From the NCBI RefSeq assembly GCF_017874255.1, contig NZ_JAGGLD010000012.1, forward strand, positions 1-52,203: a stretch of 52,203 nucleotides of DNA. The letters are read 5' to 3'. The notes beneath the pieces were generated by a model. That model was not told the origin of the DNA. It did not search any database and was given only the letters and a program-made list of their open reading frames with translations. The translations under genes were made by a program, and so were the position numbers. Shown here piece by piece: positions 9,137 through 18,536 of the stretch (its first letter is position 1; each line of letters begins with the position of its first letter). The DNA comes from Paenibacillus shirakamiensis. GTDB taxonomy: Bacteria; Bacillota; Bacilli; Paenibacillales; Paenibacillaceae.

Positions 9137-10390
9137 CTATTCGTTCTGTCTCCAGACATCTGCACCCAAGTCTCGAAGGTTCGTAACCAAATGATCATAC
9201 CCTCGATCTATAAGTTCTACGCCAGACACCTCAGTAATACCTTCCTCTACGGTAAGACCGGCAATAACCAGTGCCGCACCCGCACGAAGATCTGTAGCTG
9301 TTACTTTTGCAGCGTTCAATTTGCCGCCTTCAATAATAGCAGATCTACCTTCTACACGAATTTTCGCACCCATTCTAACCAGCTCTGGAACATGCTTAAA
9401 TCGACTTCCATATACGAAATCACTTAGCACACTCACGCCCTCTGTCTGTGTAAGCAAACTGGTCATCGGTGACTGCATGTCCGTAGGGAATCCGGGGTAA
9501 ATTAAAGCTTTCACATCGGCATGTCCATATCTGGAGGCTCCAATGACCCGAATCGACTCGTCTAATTCCTCTACGCCGACACCCATCTCAATAAGCTTGG
9601 CAGTAAGAGCTTCTAAATGCTTAGGAATTACATTATCTATTAATACATTCCCTCGTGTTGCGGCGGCAGCAATCATATAGGTTCCTGCTTGAATTCGATC
9701 CGGAATAATGGAGTGGCGGCAACCGTGCATTTCCCTCACACCTTCGATACGAATCGTCTCTGTACCTGCACCTTTAATACTAGCTCCCATTGAATTGAGC
9801 AGCGTAGCTACATCAACAATTTCGGGTTCCTTGGCTGCATTCTCAATTACGGTAGAACCTTTAGCTCTAGCCGCAGCTAACATAATATTAATTGTTGCCC
9901 CAACACTGCAGACATCCATATATATTTTCGCGCCTTTAAGCTCTTTCGCATGGAGATGTATTGCACCATGTTCATTTGTAACGGTAGCTCCAAGAGCTTC
10001 GAAACCTTTGATATGTTGATCAATAGGGCGAGGCTCAAAATTACAGCCTCCTGGTAAACCGATAATAGCTTCACCAAAACGTCCTAGAAGCGCCCCCATC
10101 ATATAATAGGATGCACGTAATTTCTTCACGGGTCCGTTAGGCATAGGGATGGATTTTATCTGACTAGGGTCAATTCGAATCTGATTGCCGGACCAAGTTA
10201 CATGTGCGCCTAGGTCTTCAAGAATTTCTGTATATACAGCAACGTCGCTAAGTTCCGGTAAGTTGTCCAATACCACTTCTGTCTCCGCCAATATTGCTGC
10301 GGGTAAAAGGGCAATTGCACTATTCTTGGCTCCACTGATTTGGACGGTTCCTTGAAGCGGTCGTCCACCAGTGATCATCAATTTTTCCAT
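9137..10390 (-). CDS. murA: UDP-N-acetylglucosamine 1-carboxyvinyltransferase (MurA2/MurZ type)
   Basis: A 417-residue enolpyruvyl transferase that makes the first committed step of peptidoglycan synthesis. Lys22 (SGAKNS) and the catalytic Cys116 in [22 protein letters not shown] are present. The usual ...GxRPID context is changed to NFEPRPID; the PRPIDQH form fits the murAB/murZ paralogue that sits by fbaA in B. subtilis. The Cys means the enzyme should be fosfomycin sensitive. The reading frame is open for 32 codons upstream; the ATG after AGGAGG gives the family length. A second murA (murAA) would be expected elsewhere in the genome. Confidence 0.94.
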   Translation of the reverse strand: MEKLMITGGRPLQGTVQISGAKNSAIALLPAAILAETEVVLDNLPELSDVAVYTEILEDLGAHVTWSGNQIRIDPSQIKSIPMPNGPVKKLRASYYMMGALLGRFGEAIIGLPGGCNFEPRPIDQHIKGFEALGATVTNEHGAIHLHAKELKGAKIYMDVCSVGATINIMLAAARAKGSTVIENAAKEPEIVDVATLLNSMGASIKGAGTETIRIEGVREMHGCRHSIIPDRIQAGTYMIAAAATRGNVLIDNVIPKHLEALTAKLIEMGVGVEELDESIRVIGASRYGHADVKALIYPGFPTDMQSPMTSLLTQTEGVSVLSDFVYGSRFKHVPELVRMGAKIRVEGRSAIIEGGKLNAAKVTATDLRAGAALVIAGLTVEEGITEVSGVELIDRGYDHLVTNLRDLGADVWRQNE

Positions 10391-10491
10391 AAAGGGAAAG
10401 TTCCTCCTGCAGTCCATGGTATGCTGACAATTCTTTTCCATGATAACACTTATAGAACATAAAAGCATCTTTAGTCCAATGAGCACACGTC

Positions 10492-10527
10492 AAAAAAGGA
10501 GAAATCTCGCCGTAGCGAAATCTCTCC
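10492..10527 (-). terminator. Terminator of fbaA
   Basis: Minus-strand 13-bp stem GGAGAGATTTCGC/GGCGAGATTTCTCC with a 3-nt loop, followed by six T. Confidence 0.9.
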
Positions 10528-10552
10528 CTCAGAGAATTTATATGAGATTCTA

Positions 10553-11407
10553 TTAAGCTTGGTTGTTAGATCCAAACTCACGAATCTTACCAATTACGGT
10601 TTGTTTGATCGCTTCACGGCCTGGTACGATGAATGTACGTGGATCGTAAGCATCTGCTTTTGCAGCAAGAACTTCACGAACGGCTTTAGTGAACTCGATT
10701 TGATTCTCTGTATTCACGTTAATTTTGGAAGTACCCAAGGATACCGCTTTTTTGATATCGTGAGTAGGGATTCCAGTACCACCATGAAGTACCAATGGAA
10801 TGTTCGTTGCATTACGAATTTCTTCCATTTCAGCAAAACCAAGTTTTGGTTCGCCTTTGTAAGGTCCATGAACAGATCCAAGTGCAGGTGCCAAGGTATC
10901 GATTCCTGTCTCGTTAACGATGCGTACACAGTCGTCAAGCTTAGCATACATAACATCAGCTACAACATCATCTTCTTGTCCGCCTACTAGTCCTACTTCA
11001 GCTTCAACGGAAACGCCTTTAGCATGTGCATATTCAACAACTTTTTTAGTAGTCTCGATGTTCGCATCAATAGGTCCGTGGGAAGCATCGATCATTACGG
11101 ATGTAAATCCGGCATCAATTGCTTCTTTACACTTCTCAAAACTTGAACCATGGTCCAAATGGATGGCTACAGGAACGGTAATTTTCATATCATGAATCAG
11201 GCCTTCTACAATTTTAACTACAGTGTAGAAACCGCTCATATGACGAGCTGCACCTTCAGAAACACCAAGAATTACTGGGGATTTCTCTTCTTCAGCAGCA
11301 GCAAGAATAGCTTGAGTCCACTCAAGGTTGTTAATGTTGTACTGACCTACAGCATATTTACCTTTAAGTGCTTTGTTCAACATGTCTGTCATAGATACTA
11401 ATGGCAT
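10553..11407 (-). CDS. fbaA: Class II fructose-1,6-bisphosphate aldolase
   Basis: A 284-residue class II aldolase (zinc dependent). It has metal and catalytic residues in [10 protein letters not shown] (His83, Asp85, His86), [11 protein letters not shown], the GSVHGPY phosphate-binding loop, LHGGTG and KINVNTE. It interconverts fructose-1,6-bisphosphate with the two triose phosphates in glycolysis and gluconeogenesis. ATG follows AGGAGGATGAAACC. It has its own extended -10 promoter and terminator although it lies in the conserved spo0F-fbaA-murA order. The transaldolase gene often found between spo0F and fbaA is missing. Confidence 0.97.
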   Translation of the reverse strand: MPLVSMTDMLNKALKGKYAVGQYNINNLEWTQAILAAAEEEKSPVILGVSEGAARHMSGFYTVVKIVEGLIHDMKITVPVAIHLDHGSSFEKCKEAIDAGFTSVMIDASHGPIDANIETTKKVVEYAHAKGVSVEAEVGLVGGQEDDVVADVMYAKLDDCVRIVNETGIDTLAPALGSVHGPYKGEPKLGFAEMEEIRNATNIPLVLHGGTGIPTHDIKKAVSLGTSKINVNTENQIEFTKAVREVLAAKADAYDPRTFIVPGREAIKQTVIGKIREFGSNNQA

Positions 11408-11468
11408 GGTTTCATCCTCCTGGATATATGGTTATTTGTATATCTCGTACCGACTCTCACACCTGCTT

Positions 11469-11477
11469 ATTATACCA
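11469..11477 (-). promoter_or_regulatory. Extended -10 promoter of fbaA
   Basis: TGGTATAAT on the minus strand (TATAAT at 11469-11474). The -35 17 nt upstream is only TTAGTA, so recognition probably relies on the TGn extension. Confidence 0.65.
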
Positions 11478-11521
11478 CAATAAGCACAAAATACTAACAT
11501 GGTTTGCTATGCAAATTGTCG

Positions 11522-11550
11522 AAAAAAAAAGAACTTCGTTGTCGAAGTTC
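11522..11550 (-). terminator. Terminator of spo0F
   Basis: GAACTTCG-ACAA-CGAAGTTC on the minus strand followed by nine T, abutting the spo0F stop codon. Confidence 0.92.
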
Positions 11551-11925
11551 TTAAATCACAGCGCCTTTGAGCTGCATGTTCACAGCTAAACGCATTTCAT
11601 CAATATCAAAAGGTTTGGTGAAGTGCATTAAAGCTCCAAGTTCTGTCGCTTCTTTGATCATATCGAGTTCACCATAAGCAGTCATCATAATGACCTTAAT
11701 AGATGGGTTCAGCGTCTTGATGTGCTTGAGAATTTCAAGGCCATCCATCCCCGGATTCTTCATATCTAGAAGAACTAGATCCGGCGATTCAGTCCTAACA
11801 ATGTCCAAAGCGAGTTTGCCGTTAGCAGCTTGATAAGTCTGGTAACCCTCCGTGCTGAATACTTCCATAAGCAGGATTCGGATACCGTTCTGATCATCAA
11901 CGATCAGCAGCTTCTTCTCATCCAC
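11551..11925 (-). CDS. spo0F: Sporulation phosphorelay response regulator Spo0F
   Basis: A stand-alone receiver domain without an output domain. Taking the GTG 9 nt downstream of AGGAGG as start gives 124 residues, with the phosphorylated Asp at 54 ([12 protein letters not shown]), Thr82 and Lys104, the same numbers as in B. subtilis Spo0F. The ATG two codons earlier sits only 3 nt from the Shine-Dalgarno and is less likely. In sporulation it takes phosphate from sensor kinases and passes it to Spo0B. It lies between pyrG and fbaA as in B. subtilis. A strong sigma-H promoter precedes it. Confidence 0.95.
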   Translation of the reverse strand: MDEKKLLIVDDQNGIRILLMEVFSTEGYQTYQAANGKLALDIVRTESPDLVLLDMKNPGMDGLEILKHIKTLNPSIKVIMMTAYGELDMIKEATELGALMHFTKPFDIDEMRLAVNMQLKGAVI

Positions 11926-12004
11926 GCACATAACCCTCCTAAATCCTAAAATCTAAGCCGTCAAAACTTTCCATAATGTGGAAACGAGCGAGCCTGATTT
12001 GTAC

Positions 12005-12033
12005 TAATTCGCTTCGCACATTCAAATTCCTTC
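12005..12033 (-). promoter_or_regulatory. Sigma-H promoter of spo0F
   Basis: Minus-strand GAAGGAATT (12025-12033), 12-nt spacer, GCGAATTA (12005-12012). Both elements match the sigma-H consensus RNAGGAWWW-N11/12-RNGAATWW at every defined position. The B. subtilis spo0F gene is known to be sigma-H dependent. No good Spo0A box was found alongside. Confidence 0.82.
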
Positions 12034-12082
12034 TCCGCCTTAGAAAAAGAGTGTATATCTTTGACGACTTATAGGAGGTTGC

Positions 12083-13687
<1,605 letters not shown>

Positions 13688-13821
13688 TCACAAACCCCCT
13701 ATACATATTCCGAAAAAAGTCCGGTAAACCTCCACATGTTCGAAGCAAAAATGTGGTCTAATCTACGCTATAGCGTAACCCAATCTGCTGTAATTCATAG
13801 CCAAAAAGGACATAAAAAAAC

Positions 13822-13858
13822 AAAAAAAGTGACACCCGAAGAAGACGGGGCACTTTTT
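13822..13858 (-). promoter_or_regulatory. pyrG leader attenuator
   Basis: On the minus strand AGTG-C-CCCG, a pyrimidine loop TCTTCTT and CGGG-TGT-CACT form a hairpin followed by seven T, a G and seven T. It sits between the pyrG promoter and gene. The 5' arm is C/U rich (CCCC, UCUUCUUC). In the B. subtilis pyrG system, G residues added repeatedly at the 5' end under CTP limitation pair with such a strand and prevent termination. Confidence 0.8.
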
Positions 13859-13890
13859 AGAATAAGCATATTTATAGGTCTGAATCATAA

Positions 13891-13930
13891 GCCCATGAGA
13901 TAGTGTACCCGTTACCCCGTCGCCTGTCAA
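13891..13930 (-). promoter_or_regulatory. Sigma-A promoter of pyrG with GGGC initiation site
   Basis: TTGACA (13925-13930), 17-nt spacer, TACACT (13902-13907), seven nt, then GGGC starting at 13894. A GGGC initially transcribed sequence at +1 is the hallmark of the reiterative-transcription mechanism described for B. subtilis pyrG. Confidence 0.85.
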
Positions 13931-13990
13931 GTCGAATCCGGCGGGTTACTTATCCCTTATCTCAAGTGCAGAAGGCAAGGAGAACAAGGA

Positions 13991-14539
13991 CTATTTGTCC
14001 TCATCCTCATCTGCTGTTTCATCTTCTTCTGCATCTACATCTTCATCATCGTCCAGCTCTTCATCATCGATAATTTCTTCGCCTTCGGTCTCTGCGTCGT
14101 CATCATCTTCATCTGGGAATAATTCATCCTCAGCATCGTCATCGGTAGCGGTGTAATCGTCGTCGTCATCCGTTACATAAGTCTCTTCTTCTTCTACGAA
14201 GTCATCATCCAAATCGTCATCATCATCATTAATGATACGTGAACGCTTCGCGTTACTTACTGGATCTTCAGAACGTTCGATCGGATACCAACGTTTGAGA
14301 CCCCATAGGTTCGTACCCACGCACGCAAAACGTCCGTCAATATTAATCTCGGTATACAGCTGAGCAATGGAGTCATTCACTTCTTTGTCAGACATTTTAC
14401 GAACTTTCGCTACCTCTTTCATAAGATCGCGATAGTAATATGGCGTATTGGCCACTTTTAAAATCATAAAGGCTAGGTCGACCATCGGAATTTCATGGAC
14501 CTTCTCCGGATCGAGCTTTAAATTGAGCGGTGTACTCAC
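13991..14539 (-). CDS. rpoE: RNA polymerase delta subunit
   Basis: About 182 residues. The N-terminal HARE-HTH domain (EIPMVDLAFMILK...YTEINIDGRFACVGTNLWGLKRWYP) is followed by an almost uninterrupted Asp/Glu tail of about 85 residues. Delta raises RNA polymerase recycling and promoter selectivity in Firmicutes. The start is uncertain: a GTG at 14539, 12 nt after AGAGGA, fits better than the GTG at 14560, which lacks a ribosome-binding site. It is next to pyrG, as in B. subtilis. Confidence 0.93.
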   Translation of the reverse strand: MSTPLNLKLDPEKVHEIPMVDLAFMILKVANTPYYYRDLMKEVAKVRKMSDKEVNDSIAQLYTEINIDGRFACVGTNLWGLKRWYPIERSEDPVSNAKRSRIINDDDDDLDDDFVEEEETYVTDDDDDYTATDDDAEDELFPDEDDDDAETEGEEIIDDEELDDDEDVDAEEDETADEDEDK

Positions 14540-14560
14540 TAACGTAACACGTCCTCTCAC

Positions 14561-14997
14561 GCAATGTTCAAATCATTATTTAGGGAAGCTTTTTACCTGT
14601 AAGCCAAAAGAAAGAAAAATCACTCTTTCATCCATTCTGTGCTTTATCACACATAAGTAAAACCTATTTAAACGATAAATGCAAGTTTTAATGGTGAGAA
14701 TCTCCTATCTTCTAAAAAGAAAAAAGCAGAGAGCATGGCCCCCCGCCTTTCTTGACTGTATCCTTCCCCCAAAATCCGATACACGGACCTCTGGAGATCG
14801 TAAGCTGAAAGCTGCTTGAGAGCCTTCACCACATCCTATGTCCTTTTGCTCTAAATGACACGCTGAATCTAACGTTTCTATAAATAAAACGAGCCCTGGC
14901 CTATTTCCCAGCCTATGGGGCATGTTCCCCATTCCGCCGCAAAGGGCCTCTCATACAATACTTCAACAACACGCTTTGTCAGGAGGGGCTGCTCGTA
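14561..14997. other. Divergent intergenic region rpoE / subtilase
   Basis: About 440 bp. The rpoE half holds a plausible promoter (separate entry). The subtilase half contains a small GGGG-N6-CCCC hairpin (14908-14921), TACAAT at about 14954 with no good -35, and AGGAGGGG before the subtilase ATG. The open frames here have no ribosome-binding site and no familiar sequence. Confidence 0.5.
14656..14684 (-). promoter_or_regulatory. Candidate promoter of rpoE
   Basis: TTGCAT (14679-14684), 17-nt spacer, TTTACT (14656-14661) on the minus strand. The leader to the gene would be about 110 nt. Confidence 0.45.
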
Positions 14998-16143
14998 ATG
15001 GATTACGCCGGATTCCTCAACTATCTACACGATCAGGGAACACAGCCTGCCCGAGGTCAACGAAGCTTGATCCGCTTCATCCGTCCGGAAGCCTACCAGG
15101 CATGTCTAAGAGAGCTAAATAAGTGGAAGTCTCTGTCTGAACCTTTGCAGCAAATCCGCACGTCTACATTGCTGCATGCTTTTATCTGTCCATTTACCAT
15201 TAAACAGGTTCCCGATCGTTATGGTAAGGGGATTATCATTGAAAAGGATGTACGTATCCATATGCACGCAGTGGCTGCAACGGGAAAAGAAAACACCCCC
15301 TCCATTCCTTGGGGTGTCCGGCACATTCATGCTCCTGAGGTCTGGTCGGTGTCTACGGGACACCAAATTCGTATTGGAGTCATTGATACGGGGGCAGACT
15401 TTAGCCATCCAGATCTTCGCCATTCTATGGGAAGAGGTATCAATCTATTGAACCGGAATTTGATGCCCCATGACGATAATGGGCATGGTACGCATATTGC
15501 AGGAACTATCGCGGCCGCAGGCGGCAGTGATGGGATTATCGGGGTTGCCCCTCGGGCTGCTATTCTTCCTGTCAAGGCTTTCGATCATAACGGCTCTGCC
15601 TATGTCTCCGACATTATATTGGGCATCGATTGGTGTGTACGTAATCAAGTAGACATTATTAACATGAGCTTCGGTATGCGATCCAAAAGCAAATCCTTAC
15701 TAAATGTTGTGAACAAAGCGCTTCAAGCAGGGATTGTGATTGTGGCCTCGGCTGGAAATGATACTAAAAGCAGAAGTGTCGATTATCCCGCTAGATACAC
15801 GCAGACCATCTCGGTGGGGGCCACTGACCGTAATCGGCGCATTGCATCCTTCAGTAATCGCGGGGCGCATGTAGATATTTATGCGCCCGGTGAGAAGATT
15901 TATTCCGCTTGGCTTGGCGGAAAGCATAAAGAGATGAATGGGACGTCCATGGCTACGTCCCATGTCAGCGGCGCCATCGCGCTGCTGCTGGCTCACCGAC
16001 CCGGCATATCGCCGGCCGAGATCAAGCAGCTGCTGCGCCGCTCCGCCCGGCCCTTAGCTGGGGCCGGGAAGAGCCTTTCCCGCGGGGGCACGGCACCCGC
16101 GGAAGTGCATGCGCTGCGGCTGCTGCGGCGGGGGAGCAAGTAG
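14998..16143 (+). CDS. S8 family serine peptidase (subtilase)
   Basis: A 381-residue subtilase with complete catalytic residues: Asp130 (VIDTGADFSHPDL), His163 (NGHGTHIAGT), oxyanion Asn254 (SAGND) and Ser317 (NGTSMATSHVSG). The first about 100 residues do not look like a signal peptide, so the protein may be cytoplasmic, forespore-located or carry an unusual propeptide; IPWGVRHIHAPEVW starts the mature-type domain. ATG lies 14 nt after AGGAGGGG, a little far. The last about 65 codons are strongly GC rich compared with the rest of the gene. It stands alone, divergent from rpoE and convergent with argS. Confidence 0.9.
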   Translation: MDYAGFLNYLHDQGTQPARGQRSLIRFIRPEAYQACLRELNKWKSLSEPLQQIRTSTLLHAFICPFTIKQVPDRYGKGIIIEKDVRIHMHAVAATGKENTPSIPWGVRHIHAPEVWSVSTGHQIRIGVIDTGADFSHPDLRHSMGRGINLLNRNLMPHDDNGHGTHIAGTIAAAGGSDGIIGVAPRAAILPVKAFDHNGSAYVSDIILGIDWCVRNQVDIINMSFGMRSKSKSLLNVVNKALQAGIVIVASAGNDTKSRSVDYPARYTQTISVGATDRNRRIASFSNRGAHVDIYAPGEKIYSAWLGGKHKEMNGTSMATSHVSGAIALLLAHRPGISPAEIKQLLRRSARPLAGAGKSLSRGGTAPAEVHALRLLRRGSK

Positions 16144-16169
16144 CTCCCCGCCTGCGGTACGCAGCGCAC

Positions 16170-16214
16170 AAAAAGGGCCGCCCCACCGGGAATTCCGGGT
16201 GGGGCGGCCCTTTT
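16170..16214. terminator. Strong bidirectional terminator
   Basis: AAAAGGGCCGCCCCACC, 9-nt loop, GGGTGGGGCGGCCCTTTT: a 17-18 bp near-perfect GC-rich stem flanked by A and T runs. It serves the convergent subtilase and argS genes. Confidence 0.95.
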
Positions 16215-16250
16215 GCGCGCGCGCCATGCGGCGCGCGGGGGGACCGCGTG

Positions 16251-17930
16251 CTACATGCGGTCCGGCGCTTCGACGCCGATGAGCGCGAGCACGCGCGCAA
16301 TCACGCTGCGTGTAGCGCCGAGCAGCACGAGGCGCGCTGCGGTCTGCTGCGCGTCTTCTGTGATGACACGCTCAGCTCTGTAATAGCTATGGAACATGGA
16401 AGCCAGCTCATACACGTAACGAACGAGGCGGTGGGGAGCATAATGTCCAGCGGCCGTCTCGATTTCTTGAGGAAGCTCCCCAATTTTGCGAAGCAATTCA
16501 TATTCATGCGGTGCATTGAGCTGAGTGAGATCCGCATCTGCTGGAAGCGGAATAGTGATACCCTGCTCTTCTGCTTGTCGGAAAATGCTACAAATCCGCG
16601 CATGAGCATACTGCACATAAAAGACAGGATTCTCATTAGAAGTCGAGATGGCAAGGTCCATGTCAAAGTCTAGATGCGAATCCATACTACGCATACTGAA
16701 GAAGTAACGGATCGCATCCACGCCAACTTCATCCATGAGATCTACCATGGTTACAGCTTTACCCGTCCGTTTGGACATTTTTACTTTCTCGCCATCCTGG
16801 AACAAGCTAACCATCTGAGCAATGAGAACCGTCAGCTTGTCCGGATCATTGCCAAGTCCCGCCATGGCAGCGCGAAGGCGCGGAATATAACCATGGTGAT
16901 CTGCACCAAAGATATTGATTATCCGGTCATATCCCCGGTTGAACTTATCACGGTGATACGAAATATCCGGCGTTAAATACGTATAGGTTCCATCATTTTT
17001 CACGAGTACCCGGTCTTTATCATCACCATAGTCTGTGGTCCGTAACCAAGTAGCCCCATCGAGTTCATAGGTTTGGCCCTTATCGGTAAGTTCTTTTAAA
17101 GAAGCTTCAACCTGACCATTGGTATACAAAGAAGTCTCGCTGAACCAGTTGTCAAAATGAACACGGAACCGACCCAAATCACGTTTGATTTTTTCCAACT
17201 CTTTATCCAGACCATACTTACTTAAGAATCCTGCACGCTCGCCAGGTGCCATATGAAGTAAAGCTTCACCTTGCTCAGCTACAAGCTCTCTAGCGAATCC
17301 TTTGATATCTTCTCCATGGTAACCATCTTCCGGCATCTCCACTTGTTGGCCTAACTCTTGTAAATACCGAGCTTCGATAGACTTCGACAAATTCACAACC
17401 TGGTTACCAGCATCATTAATGTAATATTCTCGGGTAACTTCATAACCCGCATAATCTAGCAAAGACGCTAGCGCATCCCCAACGGCCGCTCCTCTAGCAT
17501 GACCCAAATGCAGACTTCCTGTCGGATTGGCGGATACGAACTCAAGAAGAACTCGTTGGCCTTGTCCACTGGAAGTTCTGCCGTAATCCTCACCCTGTGC
17601 ATACACTTGCTCCAGAACAGGATAGAGATACTTCTTATTCAATGTGAAATTAATGAAACCAGGGCCGGCAATTTCCGCCTTCTTAATTGAAGCCGTGGAA
17701 TAGTCCATATGTTCCAAAATAGCTTCCGCAATTTGGCGTGGGTTTCTTTTAGCGATCTTCGTCAGCTGCATCGCTGCATTCGTTGCTAAGTCGCCATGTG
17801 TCTTCTCCTTAGGGACCTCCAAGGTCAAGACAGGCAGATCCTCACGGGCCACAAGCCCGGAAGCTACGATGGCATCCGCGATCGCTTCACTAACTTTTTG
17901 ATTAATTTGTTCTAATGGATTGTGTGTCAT
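16251..17930 (-). CDS. argS: Arginyl-tRNA synthetase
   Basis: A 559-residue class I synthetase. The HIGH motif is HLGHARG, within ANPTGSLHLGHARGAAVGD; the KMSK motif is VKMSKRTG; the N-terminal Arg-tRNA-synthetase additional domain and C-terminal DALR anticodon-binding domain are present. It charges tRNA-Arg. The start codon ATG overlaps the 3' end of the upstream DUF1934 gene by 29 bp, a conserved arrangement with ywiB. The last about 40 codons fall in the GC-rich patch, where the protein reads ATRSVIARVLALIGVEAPDRM and still fits the family end. Confidence 0.97.
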   Translation of the reverse strand: MTHNPLEQINQKVSEAIADAIVASGLVAREDLPVLTLEVPKEKTHGDLATNAAMQLTKIAKRNPRQIAEAILEHMDYSTASIKKAEIAGPGFINFTLNKKYLYPVLEQVYAQGEDYGRTSSGQGQRVLLEFVSANPTGSLHLGHARGAAVGDALASLLDYAGYEVTREYYINDAGNQVVNLSKSIEARYLQELGQQVEMPEDGYHGEDIKGFARELVAEQGEALLHMAPGERAGFLSKYGLDKELEKIKRDLGRFRVHFDNWFSETSLYTNGQVEASLKELTDKGQTYELDGATWLRTTDYGDDKDRVLVKNDGTYTYLTPDISYHRDKFNRGYDRIINIFGADHHGYIPRLRAAMAGLGNDPDKLTVLIAQMVSLFQDGEKVKMSKRTGKAVTMVDLMDEVGVDAIRYFFSMRSMDSHLDFDMDLAISTSNENPVFYVQYAHARICSIFRQAEEQGITIPLPADADLTQLNAPHEYELLRKIGELPQEIETAAGHYAPHRLVRYVYELASMFHSYYRAERVITEDAQQTAARLVLLGATRSVIARVLALIGVEAPDRM

Positions 17931-18363
17931 AATTCTGTACTTCCTCCTGTATATGCAGACTAATGTCGAAGTGTTGAGTTAAATCATCAAAAACATATAA
18001 GTCATAAGACCACCGCACGCTACCTGAGTATCCATTCATGTCCACATCCAAACTTTGCGTGTCTGTAGACAAGTTAAAAGACGTATAGGGTGCTCTGTAG
18101 TATCCAGGCAATTTCTTGCCCTGCTGAAAAGTTTGGGAAGACTCAATGCCCCCATGACGTATGATCTTCAGCTCCTCTTTACGGAGCGTAAGTCTATTAC
18201 GAATGACTCCCTGTTGACCTGGAGCAGAATCCTGTTCTTCATATAATACATGTATCGAAGGACCCATCTCGAATATGCGGCCTACAAATTCCTGAACCGT
18301 CTCCGTCTCTTCTCCGCTCTGACGACTGGTCAAGGTGATGAGAGCCTGTCTTGCATCGGGCAT
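17902..18363 (-). CDS. ywiB: DUF1934 beta-barrel protein (YwiB family)
   Basis: A 153-residue protein made of alternating beta strands, with RNRLTLRKEELKIIRHGGIESSQTF and the TPYTSF-like motif RAPYTSFNLSTDT, as in DUF1934 (YwiB) proteins. These are small calycin-like barrels of unknown function found just upstream of argS in Bacillales. No signal peptide. ATG follows TTGGAG at 8 nt. It overlaps argS and shares its promoter. Confidence 0.88.
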   Translation of the reverse strand: MPDARQALITLTSRQSGEETETVQEFVGRIFEMGPSIHVLYEEQDSAPGQQGVIRNRLTLRKEELKIIRHGGIESSQTFQQGKKLPGYYRAPYTSFNLSTDTQSLDVDMNGYSGSVRWSYDLYVFDDLTQHFDISLHIQEEVQNYDTQSIRTN

Positions 18364-18397
18364 GCTACATTCTCCAATCTACTTTATCTATTGTACT

Positions 18398-18426
18398 ACT
18401 ATATCCAGTTCCCTTGCCGAGTTCAA
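18398..18426 (-). promoter_or_regulatory. Sigma-A promoter of ywiB-argS
   Basis: TTGAAC (18421-18426), 17-nt spacer, TATAGT (18398-18403) on the minus strand, about 35 nt before the ywiB start. Confidence 0.78.
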
Positions 18427-18474
18427 TGCCTATATGGGTTCTTTGTATGTGGTGTAACAAATAGGGGGTAAAAT

Positions 18475-18514
18475 AAAAAACCCCATCACAGGCATTTTGC
18501 CCGTGAATGAGGGG
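18475..18514 (-). terminator. Terminator of the Asp-box gene
   Basis: Minus-strand CCCCTCATTCACGGGC, AAAAT, GCCTGTGATGGGG followed by six T. Confidence 0.9.
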
Positions 18515-18536
18515 ATTTCAAACCTTTTCTTCCAGA

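Noticed and set aside
14705..14932. 75-codon frame between rpoE and the subtilase, minus strand
   Set aside because: No ribosome-binding site, no recognisable sequence, and an in-frame start in a non-promoter context.
16022..16300. Ala/Arg-rich frame on the minus strand at the subtilase end
   Set aside because: It arises from the GC-rich patch, overlaps the terminator and has no ribosome-binding site.
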